A DNA stretch of 9,195 nt from Actinomycetales bacterium UBA1416 (GCA_002304945.1 DBPQ01000154.1:1-9195), one strand, 5' to 3'. Positions 1 through 6,257 are shown, counted from the stretch's first letter. The notes: generated from the sequence alone by a model not told the origin. Translations and numbers: made by a program.

Positions 1-22
1 AGGGGCGGCCGAGGATCGCAAC

Positions 23-57
23 TCTGTGTCCTCATCTAGCCCGAGTTGGGCCATGAC
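23..57 (+). other. CRISPR spacer 1 (35 bp)
   Basis: This is unique sequence between the partial repeat at 1-22 and the full repeat at 58-93. It is less GC-biased than the surrounding chromosome, as expected for acquired DNA. I do not recognise its source. Confidence 0.8.
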
Positions 58-93
58 CAGCGGCCGCCCCGAGGGGCGGCCGAGGATCGCAAC

Positions 94-130
94 TCATCCG
101 CGTCGCCCCACACCAGCACTGCCGAACGCC
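94..130 (+). other. CRISPR spacer 2 (37 bp)
   Basis: This is unique sequence between the repeats at 58-93 and 131-166. It is the last and presumably oldest spacer in the array. Its source is not recognisable by eye. Confidence 0.8.
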
Positions 131-230
131 CAGCGGCCGCCCCGAGGGGCGGCCGAGGATCGCAACATGAATCGCCACCCGAATGTGAGCGCTGGCACTC
201 CGGTGACCACTTTACGAACTGCACTTCAAC

Positions 231-809
231 TCAGGCCTCGCGCGCGAGGGTCCGGTAGAGGGTGGTGCGGTCGACGTCGAGCCGTCGGGCGACCTCCGCC
301 TTAGGTACCCCGGTGTCGATGAGGTCGCGCGCGGTGGCCAGCTGCTCGGTGCTGAGTTTCCGGGACCGGCCCTGGTAGACGCCCCGTTCTTTGGCGGCGC
401 GGATCCCGTCGGCTTGGCGTTCCTTGGTGATGGCGCGCTCGAGTTGGGCGAAGGAGGCCATGATGTTGAGCTGGAACTCCGCGAAGTGGTCGGTGGCCCC
501 GGGCTTGAAGGTGACGTGTTCGGTGAGGAACTCGACGACCACGCCCTTGGCGACGAGCTCTCCGACGATCTGGTTCAGGTCGACGACGGAGCGGGCGAGA
601 CGGTCCATGGAGGACACCACGACGGTGTCGCCGTCGCGGGCGTAGTCGATCAGGTTGGCCAGGGCGGTGCGGCCGGCGCGTTTGGCGCCGGATTGCTTCT
701 CCTCGTACAGCTTGTCGACGTCGCCGAGGGTGGCGAGTTGGCGGGCGAGGTTCTGGTCGGTGGAGGAGACCCGGGCGTACCCGATTCGTGCTCCGAGGCG
801 TGGCGTCAC
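231..809 (-). CDS. Serine recombinase (resolvase/invertase family)
   Basis: This is a small serine recombinase of 192 residues, the usual length for Tn3-resolvase/Hin-type enzymes, which cut and rejoin DNA through a covalent 5'-phosphoserine link. The catalytic N-terminal domain begins RIGYARVSSTDQN, with the nucleophile at Ser15. The active-site arginines are R70 and R73 in MDRLAR, and the QLER segment near residue 124 begins the long arm helix. The C-terminus (about 150-192) is a helix-turn-helix, KAEVARRLDVDRTTLYRTL, that binds the recombination site. I prefer the GTG at 809 because the family starts just before this first strand. The frame stays open to another GTG at 926, which would add 39 residues unlike the family. 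Neither start has a good Shine-Dalgarno. The gene lies 64 bp past the last CRISPR repeat and points toward the array. It is probably part of, or a remnant of, a mobile element; no transposase is visible. Substrate and site are unknown. Confidence 0.93.
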   Translation of the reverse strand: MTPRLGARIGYARVSSTDQNLARQLATLGDVDKLYEEKQSGAKRAGRTALANLIDYARDGDTVVVSSMDRLARSVVDLNQIVGELVAKGVVVEFLTEHVTFKPGATDHFAEFQLNIMASFAQLERAITKERQADGIRAAKERGVYQGRSRKLSTEQLATARDLIDTGVPKAEVARRLDVDRTTLYRTLAREA

Positions 810-829
810 CTCTGGAGTCTCGCACGGAT

Positions 830-926
830 GTGTTGCAAAAGGCCGAAACCACACTTGGTGCAACAGGGGAAACACCTGCTGGCGGGGTGTGGCGTTGGGG
901 TGTGCCTCAACGCCCTTGTGCAACAC
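830..926. repeat. Three-copy TGCAACA motif cluster, candidate recombinase site
   Basis: A motif of the form CTTG(g)TGCAACA occurs three times upstream of the recombinase. Copy 1 is inverted at 830-841 (GTGTTGCAAAAG), copy 2 is direct at 854-865 (CTTGGTGCAACA) and copy 3 is direct at 915-926 (CTTGTGCAACAC). Copies 1 and 3 match at 11 of 12 positions as inverted repeats; copies 1 and 2 form a 35-bp inverted pair (831-865). Multiple part-inverted copies beside a resolvase gene are what a res site or an autoregulatory operator would look like. That function is inferred; the repeats themselves are plain in the sequence. Confidence 0.45.
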
Positions 927-1365
927 CTACAACGTGGTGACCGTGTGTCCACCTCTGGAACCGGTCCTCGATCTCCGCGCGGAGCCGGACGTAGACCGGG
1001 TCCTCGATGAGGAGCTGGTGGTGCAGGTCCATCGTCCCGCAGGTGCGGGAGGTGGGGAGGTCCTCGTCCTGGGCGCGCGCGGCGTCGTCGTCCCCCCCGC
1101 CCATGCCGCCGGGGGGCATGGCGCCGCCCGCCTCCCCCGGCATGGCCGGGGCGTCACCCGGCATGCGGGTGTCCTCCACCGGTTCACCGGCCGGCGCGGC
1201 CGGCAGTGCGGCGTCGCGGGCGACGTCGTCGCCCTGCGCGGCGAGCAACCCCTCGCCGATGTGCGGTTCGGCGGCCACTCCGCCGCCACCCTGCGGGACA
1301 CCCGGGAGGTCCTCTCCGATGTGCGGACTTCCCGCGGTCGTGTCCACCTTCTTGCGCGTGGCCAT
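907..1365 (-). CDS. Hypothetical Pro/Gly/Met-rich protein, possibly 3'-truncated
   Basis: This is a 152-residue protein I do not recognise with certainty. The start is well supported: ATG at 1365 is preceded by AGGAGG with a 6-nt gap. The first two thirds look disordered. They contain a doubled PHIGE-D/G-L motif (about residues 14 and 34), acidic/Ala stretches, and a Pro-Gly-Met run with PGDAPAMPGEAGGAMPP and GGMGGG. The C-terminal 45 residues look structured and begin SRTCGTMDLHHQLLIEDP, then a charged helix ending IEDRFQRW. From memory, this CGTM..H..LL..DP..Y pattern resembles short segments ahead of protease domains in secreted actinobacterial proteins, but I cannot confirm it. The protein ends about 14 residues later in an unconvincing tail, next to the recombinase segment, so the original 3' end may be lost. 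There is no signal peptide or membrane segment. Confidence 0.62.
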   Translation of the reverse strand: MATRKKVDTTAGSPHIGEDLPGVPQGGGGVAAEPHIGEGLLAAQGDDVARDAALPAAPAGEPVEDTRMPGDAPAMPGEAGGAMPPGGMGGGDDDAARAQDEDLPTSRTCGTMDLHHQLLIEDPVYVRLRAEIEDRFQRWTHGHHVVGVAQGR

Positions 1366-1371
1366 GCTGCC

Positions 1372-1377
1372 CCTCCT
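1372..1377 (-). promoter_or_regulatory. Shine-Dalgarno of the 907-1365 gene
   Basis: On the minus strand this reads AGGAGG, 6 nt before the ATG at 1365. It is one of the clearest ribosome binding sites in the window, and it supports this small gene and its start despite the low-complexity protein. Confidence 0.75.
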
Positions 1378-1423
1378 GACCTGGCCGTGCAGCGCGCGGT
1401 GCGCGAACCGCTGCGCACACCGT

Positions 1424-1439
1424 AGTGAGGTGGATCACT
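1424..1439. promoter_or_regulatory. Small inverted repeat upstream of the 907-1365 gene
   Basis: AGTGA (1424-1428) and TCACT (1435-1439) form a perfect 5-bp inverted repeat around 6 bp, in the 109-bp gap between the two minus-strand genes. The hexamer TACGGT at 1419-1424 on the minus strand fits an actinobacterial TAnnnT -10 and touches the repeat. A dimeric regulator site is possible, but short repeats like this also arise by chance. Confidence 0.22.
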
Positions 1440-1450
1440 CGCGCGGAAGG

Positions 1451-1470
1451 GTGCGGCAGGAACCTGCCAC
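1451..1470 (-). terminator. Possible hairpin terminator after the glycosyltransferase gene
   Basis: GGCAGG (1455-1460) and CCTGCC (1463-1468) are complementary and lie just past the stop codon ending at 1475 on the minus strand. There is no U-tract, which is common in actinobacteria. The stem is short and the tight centre leaves about five usable pairs, so this is weak. Confidence 0.3.
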
Positions 1471-1474
1471 GAGC

Positions 1475-4400
1475 TCAGCCCGCGGCGAGGGTCCGTCGAG
1501 CGACGAGCGGCCCGGGATCCGCCTGCACCAGCGCCCGGAGCCGGGCGCGCGGCTCGCCGCCGAGCGCGAGCACCCGTTCCGCCGCCGCGCGCAGGTCCGA
1601 CGGCGCGGCCACGTTGGGGTCGAGCGCCTCCCCGAGGCCGGCGTCCTCGATCGCGGCCGCCCCGGCGAACTGGTCCGTCGAGAAGGGGAGCAGCACCAGC
1701 GGCACCCCGGCGGTGAGGGCCTCCGTCACCGAGTTGTTCCCCCCGTGCGAGACCGCGAGCGCCGCATGCGCGAGCAGCGTGACCTGCGGGAGGGTCTCCC
1801 GCACCAGCCACTCCTCGGGCAGGTCGCCGAGGTCGGCCACCGCCGTCGCGCCACGCGCGAGTGCCACCCGCACGTCCAGCCCCCGCAGCGCCGCGACCAC
1901 CCGGGCCAGCACGTCGGAGCGGACGGAGAGGAAGCTCCCGAGGCTGACGTACACCACCGGCGACCCTCCCGTGGCGAGCCATGCCTCCACCTCGGGATCG
2001 GGCGCCTCCGCGCGCACCGCCGAGCCGAGGAACGCGTGCCGCGGGAGGAGGGACGTCCGCGCCACCGGGTGCAGTTCCTCCGGATAGTTGAGCAGGAGGA
2101 CGTCCCCGGTCTCCGCGAACGCGTCACTGCTCGCCGGCGCCCCCGGGTCCAGCACCGCCAGCGCGGCGTTCCACTCGGCGGTGAAGGTGTCCCGAACCCG
2201 TTCGCAGTGGGTCCGCAGCTCCGCAAGGGCGCCGGGGTCCGGGGAGAACCGGCGCGGCCAGGCAGGCGGGTACCCGTACACCTCGTCCCCCACCACGAGG
2301 GCCGAGGGATGGCCGAGCACCACGTCCCCGTGCCGGATCCCCGCCCCCCGGAGCGCGAGGCGTGCACCGAACGCGAGGTGGTCCACGAGGACGTGGTCCG
2401 GCCGGACGTGCTCCACGACGTCGAGCACGGCTCGTGCCACCCCGACCGGGTTCCACAACAGATCCGTCCCGCGGGCGGCCGCCTGGAACACCAGGGTCTC
2501 GACGGCGCCCCGCCGGGTGGCGTCGAAGAAGCCCCGGAGGGCGTCGTCCTCGCCGGGGGGCTGCTCCTCGGCTCGGATCACCCCGGGGTTGGAGCCCCGG
2601 CCCAGTTGCAGGTGGACCCGCTCATACCCGAAGGACCGGACGATGGCGTCGGTGGCCGCCCCGGTGGCGACCACCACCCGGTACACGCGCGCCAGGGCGG
2701 CGGCCATCGTCCCGATCCCGAACCGCTCCCGCACCGTGGCCTCCGCCCGTGCCGCGGCCTCCCGGCCACCCGGACCGGAGGAGAGGTCGAGCGCGGCACC
2801 CACGGCGCGCGCGAGCTCCGCTGCCGAGGACGTGTCGGCGAGCACTCCGGCGACGCCGTCGTCGACATAGGTGGCGGGGCCGCCCGCGGCCGGGGCCACC
2901 GCCACGAGTCCGCAGGCCATCGCCTCGAGGATGGCGATCCCGAACTCCTCCTTCAGGCTCGCCGACACGTACACGCCACCCGGGGCGGCCAGGCCCGGGC
3001 GCCCGAAGCGGGTGGCCGCGAGCCACGCCGCCACCGTGTCGTTGGGACGATGGCCGGCGAGCAGGAGCCCGGCCGCCGGACCCTCCACCCGGGGCACGAC
3101 GGCGTCGATGAGCGCGAGTTGCCCGGCCTCCTCGTCGGAAGGGTCCTCGAGTTCCCCGCCCACCACGAGCAGGTTGCACCGCTCCCGCAGCGCGGGGTCG
3201 CCCCGCCACGCGGCCACGAGGGTGGCCATGCCCTTCACCGGGTGCAACCGACCGACGGTGATCGCGAGCGGCAGGGCGCGCCGGGCAGGGGGCAGGGCCT
3301 CCAGGAGGGCGTCGAGGCCGGCGAGGGTGGCGGCGGCTGCCGGCGACGGCGTCCCCCCGGCCAGCTCCGCGACCGCCCGCAGCAGGGGGGTGAGGTCGAT
3401 CCCCTCCGGCACGACGGACACCCGGTGCGGCCGTTCCTCGAGATCGATGCCGAGCAGGGTGCGCAGGTCCTCCTCGAGGTTGGGCCGCGGGAAGACCACC
3501 ACGTGGGCGGCGCGCTCGGCGAGCTCCCGCAGGAGCCGGATGCGGAAGGTGAGGTGTTCGGCGTGGTCCGCCGCCCCGAAGGTCGCGCGCGTGAGGTCGC
3601 CCGCCGCCTCCCGCGCCGCGACCTGTGCGTGCGGGTCCGGCGCCATCGTGAGCACCACCGGGATTCCCAGGTCGGCCGCGACCTCCGCAGCCGCCCAGGA
3701 GCCGACGTCGGCCATCCGCAGGTGCAGGACGTCCACCGGGGCGGCCGCCTCGAGCTGGGCCCGGATGCCCGCTCGCGCCACAACCCGGAGCGGCCACGCC
3801 TCCGCGACGTTCCGGTGTCGGCCGGGCAGCGGCACCGGGAGGAAGTGGTGGCCGGGTTCCGCGAGCGCGGTCGCCGGGGGCAGGCCCGCGCCCCGGGAGA
3901 GGGTCACCACCCGTTCGACGACGCCGTGCTCGGCGAGGAGCGCGTCGCCGAGGTGGACGAGGAGGGTCGCGATGCCGCCGGTGTCCCCCTGGCCGGCGTG
4001 GGCGAGCGTGCCGTCGATGTCGGCGTGCAGGTACAGCTGTGCGACCGTGAGGGGCCGGGTCCCCGGCTCCGGACGGAGCGGTGGGCCCGGGCCGTCCCCC
4101 GCCGCGCCGCCGAGGAGGCCCTCGGAGCCCGTCCCCCGCCGCCAGCCCTCGAGGGTGAACTCGGCGATCATGCCACTGAAGCCCCCGCCGGCCGCCAGGG
4201 CGGTGAGCGCCGCCACCGCGGCGGCGTGCGGCGGGATACTCCGCAGCGCGAGGGCGGCGTGCTCCCGCAGGTGGGGAGCGGCGTCGGGTCCCAGCAGGAC
4301 CGTCAGCGCGGCCACCGCCCCAGGATCCGGCACGGCCGCGAGCGCGTGGACGGCGGCGATGGCGGTGACGCCGTCGGACTGGTCCGCCACCGCCTCCCGG

Positions 4401-4537
4401 AGGGCGACGAGAGCGGCCGCCGGCTCGTCCGCACCGGCAGCGAGGGCGACGTTCCGCCCGCGGGAGAGGCCCTCGAGGATCGTGGGAGCCGTCCGTACCG
4501 AGTCGAGGGCCCGCTCGGTCGAGGTCATGTCACCCAT
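1475..4537 (-). CDS. HEAT-like / GT4 / GT1 fused glycosyltransferase
   Basis: This 1020-residue protein appears to contain three parts. Residues 1-130 are Ala/Leu-rich helical repeats of HEAT type. Residues about 162-618 form a GT-B fold of the GT4 kind: a GQGDTGG loop (182-188), VGRLHPVKG (428-436) with the phosphate-binding Lys435, and the E-x7-E motif E530/E538 in KEEFGIAILEAMACG. Residues about 620-1020 are a GT1/UGT-like unit with the donor-binding signature SHGGNNSVTEAL (930-941) and the DQ pair at 955-956. It likely moves sugars from nucleotide donors to an unknown acceptor in the cytoplasm. The GT1 half begins directly at VVVATGAATD, which in GT1 enzymes normally follows a first strand, a GHxNP-type loop carrying the catalytic His, and one helix. 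That stretch is absent. ATG 4537 and ATG 4528 are both possible starts; neither has a clear Shine-Dalgarno. Antisense open frames across this gene are composition shadows. Confidence 0.92.
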   Translation of the reverse strand: MGDMTSTERALDSVRTAPTILEGLSRGRNVALAAGADEPAAALVALREAVADQSDGVTAIAAVHALAAVPDPGAVAALTVLLGPDAAPHLREHAALALRSIPPHAAAVAALTALAAGGGFSGMIAEFTLEGWRRGTGSEGLLGGAAGDGPGPPLRPEPGTRPLTVAQLYLHADIDGTLAHAGQGDTGGIATLLVHLGDALLAEHGVVERVVTLSRGAGLPPATALAEPGHHFLPVPLPGRHRNVAEAWPLRVVARAGIRAQLEAAAPVDVLHLRMADVGSWAAAEVAADLGIPVVLTMAPDPHAQVAAREAAGDLTRATFGAADHAEHLTFRIRLLRELAERAAHVVVFPRPNLEEDLRTLLGIDLEERPHRVSVVPEGIDLTPLLRAVAELAGGTPSPAAAATLAGLDALLEALPPARRALPLAITVGRLHPVKGMATLVAAWRGDPALRERCNLLVVGGELEDPSDEEAGQLALIDAVVPRVEGPAAGLLLAGHRPNDTVAAWLAATRFGRPGLAAPGGVYVSASLKEEFGIAILEAMACGLVAVAPAAGGPATYVDDGVAGVLADTSSAAELARAVGAALDLSSGPGGREAAARAEATVRERFGIGTMAAALARVYRVVVATGAATDAIVRSFGYERVHLQLGRGSNPGVIRAEEQPPGEDDALRGFFDATRRGAVETLVFQAAARGTDLLWNPVGVARAVLDVVEHVRPDHVLVDHLAFGARLALRGAGIRHGDVVLGHPSALVVGDEVYGYPPAWPRRFSPDPGALAELRTHCERVRDTFTAEWNAALAVLDPGAPASSDAFAETGDVLLLNYPEELHPVARTSLLPRHAFLGSAVRAEAPDPEVEAWLATGGSPVVYVSLGSFLSVRSDVLARVVAALRGLDVRVALARGATAVADLGDLPEEWLVRETLPQVTLLAHAALAVSHGGNNSVTEALTAGVPLVLLPFSTDQFAGAAAIEDAGLGEALDPNVAAPSDLRAAAERVLALGGEPRARLRALVQADPGPLVARRTLAAG

Positions 4538-4547
4538 CGTACGTACG
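4538..4547. promoter_or_regulatory. Perfect 10-bp palindrome in the divergent gap
   Basis: CGTACGTACG fills nearly half of the 23 bp separating the ATG of the glycosyltransferase (4537, minus) from the GTG at 4561 (plus). It sits where a shared operator or overlapping promoter elements would be expected. The gap is too short for complete promoters in both directions, so at least one must lie inside the opposite gene. Operator function is inferred only. Confidence 0.3.
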
Positions 4548-4552
4548 GGAGG
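4547..4552 (+). promoter_or_regulatory. Shine-Dalgarno deciding the GTG start at 4561
   Basis: GGGAGG lies 8 nt before GTG 4561 and supports that start for the Cys-rich gene. The nearby ATG at 4553 is out of frame. Confidence 0.65.
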
Positions 4553-4560
4553 ATGGCCGT

Positions 4561-5121
4561 GTGCGACGGGACACCACCCCCACCCTCCGCGCAGACTGCT
4601 CGGCCTGCGTGGGGCTGTGGTGCGCCGCGCTCGGGTTCTCCCGCTCGGCCGACTTCGCGCACGACAAGACGTCCGGCGAGGAGTGCGTCCACCTCGAGGT
4701 GGCCTTCACCTGCGCGATCCACGACCGCCTGCGGTCCGCGGGGTACCGGGGCTGCACCAGCTACGACTGCCTGGGCGCCGGGCAGCGCATCACGGCGGCG
4801 TTCGCCGCAGCGGGCGGGGCGGACTGGCGCGCGTCGGCGGCCACCCGCCGCGGGATGTTCGCCGCGCTCCCGGTGGTGGCCGGCCTGCACGAGTTGCTCT
4901 GGTACCTGGCCGAGGCCGGCGAGCACCCCGAGGCAGGCGCGCTGCGCGGGGAGATCGCGGCGGCGCGGACCCGTGTCGAGGGCCTGGCAGCTGCCCACGC
5001 CTCCCCGGGGGACGCCGACGACGTCGCCGGGACACGGGCGGACGTCGCGGAGTTGCTGCGGCGGGTCAGCGAGCGGGTCCGCGCCGGCTGGGCCGGGCCG
5101 GGGCTCAGGCCGGGCCAATGA
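4561..5121 (+). CDS. Cys-rich N-terminal part of a pentapeptide-repeat protein, ends at in-frame TGA
   Basis: This open frame of 186 residues is a Cys-rich domain followed by a helical linker. Cysteines fall at 13, 16, 21, 42, 51, 65 and 70 (DCSACVGLWC, then GYRGCTSYDC), which resembles the metal-chelating Cys clusters of YkgJ-like proteins. From memory, actinobacteria encode proteins with this same N-terminus followed in one chain by pentapeptide repeats, about 270-290 residues in all. Here translation stops at TGA 5119-5121, yet the same frame continues at once into pentapeptide repeats up to 5451. Read through, the gene would be 296 codons plus stop. The start is GTG with GGGAGG 8 nt upstream. 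The break may be a nonsense mutation (for example CGA to TGA), a sequencing error, or a readthrough codon. No biochemical role is established that I can name. Confidence 0.8.
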   Translation: MRRDTTPTLRADCSACVGLWCAALGFSRSADFAHDKTSGEECVHLEVAFTCAIHDRLRSAGYRGCTSYDCLGAGQRITAAFAAAGGADWRASAATRRGMFAALPVVAGLHELLWYLAEAGEHPEAGALRGEIAAARTRVEGLAAAHASPGDADDVAGTRADVAELLRRVSERVRAGWAGPGLRPGQ

Positions 5122-5451
5122 CCGGTCCCGGGCCCGCGGGCCGACCTCCTGGGCGCCGACCTCGCCGGGCGCGACCTCCGCGGGGCGGACCTCCGGGGTG
5201 CGGTCCTGATCGCCGCGAACCTGCGCGGGGCCGACCTGCGGGGAGCGGACCTCGTGGGGGCCGACCTCCGCGACGCCGACCTCGCCGCAGCGGACCTCTC
5301 CCGCGCCCTTTTCCTCACCTCCCCGCAGGTGCACGCCGCCCGGGGTGACGCGCGCACCCGCCTCCCCACCCGCCTCCCGGCCCGGCTGGCCCGGCCGGGG
5401 CACTGGGATCCTCAGCCGCCGAACCCGGCGGCGGTGATCGCCTCCGCGTAG
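5122..5451 (+). pseudogene. Pentapeptide-repeat C-terminal part, cut off by TGA 5119-5121
   Basis: In the same frame as the preceding Cys-rich segment, 5140-5319 encodes twelve consecutive five-residue units of the A(D/N)LxG type ([20 protein letters not shown] ... [10 protein letters not shown]). These would fold into a right-handed quadrilateral beta-helix. A tail with [18 protein letters not shown] follows, reaching RPGHW, where I recall family members ending; here the frame runs on 14 more residues to TAG 5449-5451, overlapping the 3' end of the convergent esterase gene by 40 bp. The only in-frame start after the TGA is a GTG at 5254, inside the repeats, so independent translation is unlikely. 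The repeats show no frameshift or decay, so the break is recent, not real, or tolerated. Confidence 0.75.
5381..5399 (-). terminator. Possible hairpin between convergent genes
   Basis: CCCGGC (5381-5386) pairs with GCCGGG (5394-5399) around a 7-nt loop, 13 nt past the stop of the minus-strand esterase. It could end transcription from either direction, since the genes converge here. There is no T-tract, and stems like this are frequent at this GC content. Confidence 0.27.
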
Positions 5452-6257
5452 GCGCGCTCGCCGGCGGCATTCAGGTGGAAGCTCGTCACCCGCGGGCTCC
5501 CGCCGCCGAGGACCACCCCGTTGATCCAGGGCTCGGCGGCGCAGAGGTCGTGACCCACGAAAGCGGGCGCGACGTCCACGAACACGGTGCCCGGGTCCCC
5601 GGCCTCCTCGACGCCGGCCGCCACCGCCGCGTTCAGGGAGCGGTTGATGTCGTTCGCGGCGGTGGCGAGCGCGGCCGGCACGTCGACAGTGGCGATGGCG
5701 CAGGCGGCGGTGCCGTCGGCCACCTCCTGCGCGAGAAGGAGGGGGTAACCGGTGACGAACACGCGGGCCTCCGGCGCCCGCTCCCGCACCGCGGCGACCA
5801 CCTCCGCCACCCGGGCGGGGAGGGCGGCGATGATGGCCTTCGCCTCGGCGAGCTGCCCCGTGCAGTCGGTGCTCTCCGGTGTGAGGGCGCACACCCGCAG
5901 CGCCCGGGTGAAGCCGACATCGTTCCCGCCGATCGTCACCGTGACGAGCGTGGTCGCCTCCCCGATGTCCTCGAGCTGGCCGGCGAGCAGGTCCGCCGTC
6001 GTCGCCCCGGAACAGGCGGGGAAGGCGAACCCCGCCAACCCGGCGCGCTCGGCGAGGAGGTGCGCGTGGGCCTCCTCGGAACGGCGGCACTCGTTCTCCT
6101 CCTCATCCCCCACGCTCGTGCCCGTCCCCGAGGCGTAGGAGTCCCCGAGGGCCACGTACACCGCGCCGTCCGGCCCGGTGGGGCGGAACAGCAGGAACGC
6201 GCCCACCACCACGACCGCCACCACCACGGCGGCGGTCACCCACCCCGCTCGCGTCAT
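5412..6257 (-). CDS. Membrane-anchored SGNH/GDSL esterase or lipase
   Basis: This 281-residue hydrolase acts on ester bonds, probably of lipids or acyl groups outside the cell. Residues 7-24 form a hydrophobic signal anchor after a short MTRAGW start. The catalytic domain has GDSYASG (38-44, nucleophile Ser40), Gly84 in block II ([10 protein letters not shown]), GGND (110-113, Asn112) and TSFHLNAAG with His261, so all four SGNH residues are present. Six cysteines (57, 82, 123, 132, 186, 239) are spaced like the three disulfides of Streptomyces-type SGNH lipases, consistent with export. The start ATG 6257 has GGAGG 7 nt upstream. It overlaps the stop of the upstream hydrolase (ATGA), so the two are probably translated in a coupled way. 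Its 3' end overlaps the convergent pentapeptide frame by 40 bp. The natural substrate is unknown. Confidence 0.92.
   Translation of the reverse strand: MTRAGWVTAAVVVAVVVVGAFLLFRPTGPDGAVYVALGDSYASGTGTSVGDEEENECRRSEEAHAHLLAERAGLAGFAFPACSGATTADLLAGQLEDIGEATTLVTVTIGGNDVGFTRALRVCALTPESTDCTGQLAEAKAIIAALPARVAEVVAAVRERAPEARVFVTGYPLLLAQEVADGTAACAIATVDVPAALATAANDINRSLNAAVAAGVEEAGDPGTVFVDVAPAFVGHDLCAAEPWINGVVLGGGSPRVTSFHLNAAGERAYAEAITAAGFGG

Larger units (their letters stand above)
1..166 (+). CRISPR. CRISPR array, trailer end (two full repeats, one partial)
   Basis: Complete repeats lie at 58-93 and 131-166 and are identical over 36 bp; a third copy is cut by the window edge at 1-22. The two spacers, 23-57 (35 bp) and 94-130 (37 bp), are unrelated in sequence and of typical CRISPR length. 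Each repeat holds an almost perfect palindrome (CGGCCGCCCC, GA, GGGGCGGCCG), then a 3' tail ending ATCGCAAC. That tail resembles the usual ...ATTGAAAC repeat ends and suggests plus-strand transcription, with the crRNA 5' handle taken from the tail. No repeat follows 166, so this should be the trailer (oldest) end, with leader and cas genes to the left. Boundaries could shift by 1 bp, since C57 and C130 also match. A 36-37 bp repeat argues against type I-E, but the subtype cannot be fixed without cas genes. Confidence 0.87.

Noticed and set aside
1..304. Short open frames running through the CRISPR repeats
   Set aside because: They translate the repeats and spacers and have no coding character; the repeat-spacer pattern explains the region.
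810..926. N-terminal extension of the recombinase from GTG 926
   Set aside because: The 39 extra residues do not look like any part of the family and overlap both the neighbouring gene and the TGCAACA motifs. GTG 809 is favoured, though its ribosome binding site is poor.
1101..1121. CCATGCC/GGCATGG hairpin
   Set aside because: It lies within the coding sequence of the Pro/Gly/Met-rich protein and follows from its repeated Met-Pro-Gly codons.
1250..1330. Doubled PHIGE motif as core repeats of a peptide natural-product precursor
   Set aside because: There are only two copies, no leader/core layout, no modifying enzymes nearby, and a structured C-terminus instead of a core peptide.
1007..5209. 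A 1400-codon plus-strand open frame antisense to the fused glycosyltransferase
   Set aside because: It is Arg/Pro/Gly/His-rich with no domain, and the minus strand encodes clear glycosyltransferase motifs across the same stretch. Long antisense frames are expected at this GC content.
5118..5348. Restart at the ATG overlapping TGA 5119-5121 (ATGA) as a coupled second gene
   Set aside because: That ATG is in a different frame and gives a Pro/Arg/Gly-rich product without pentapeptide repeats.
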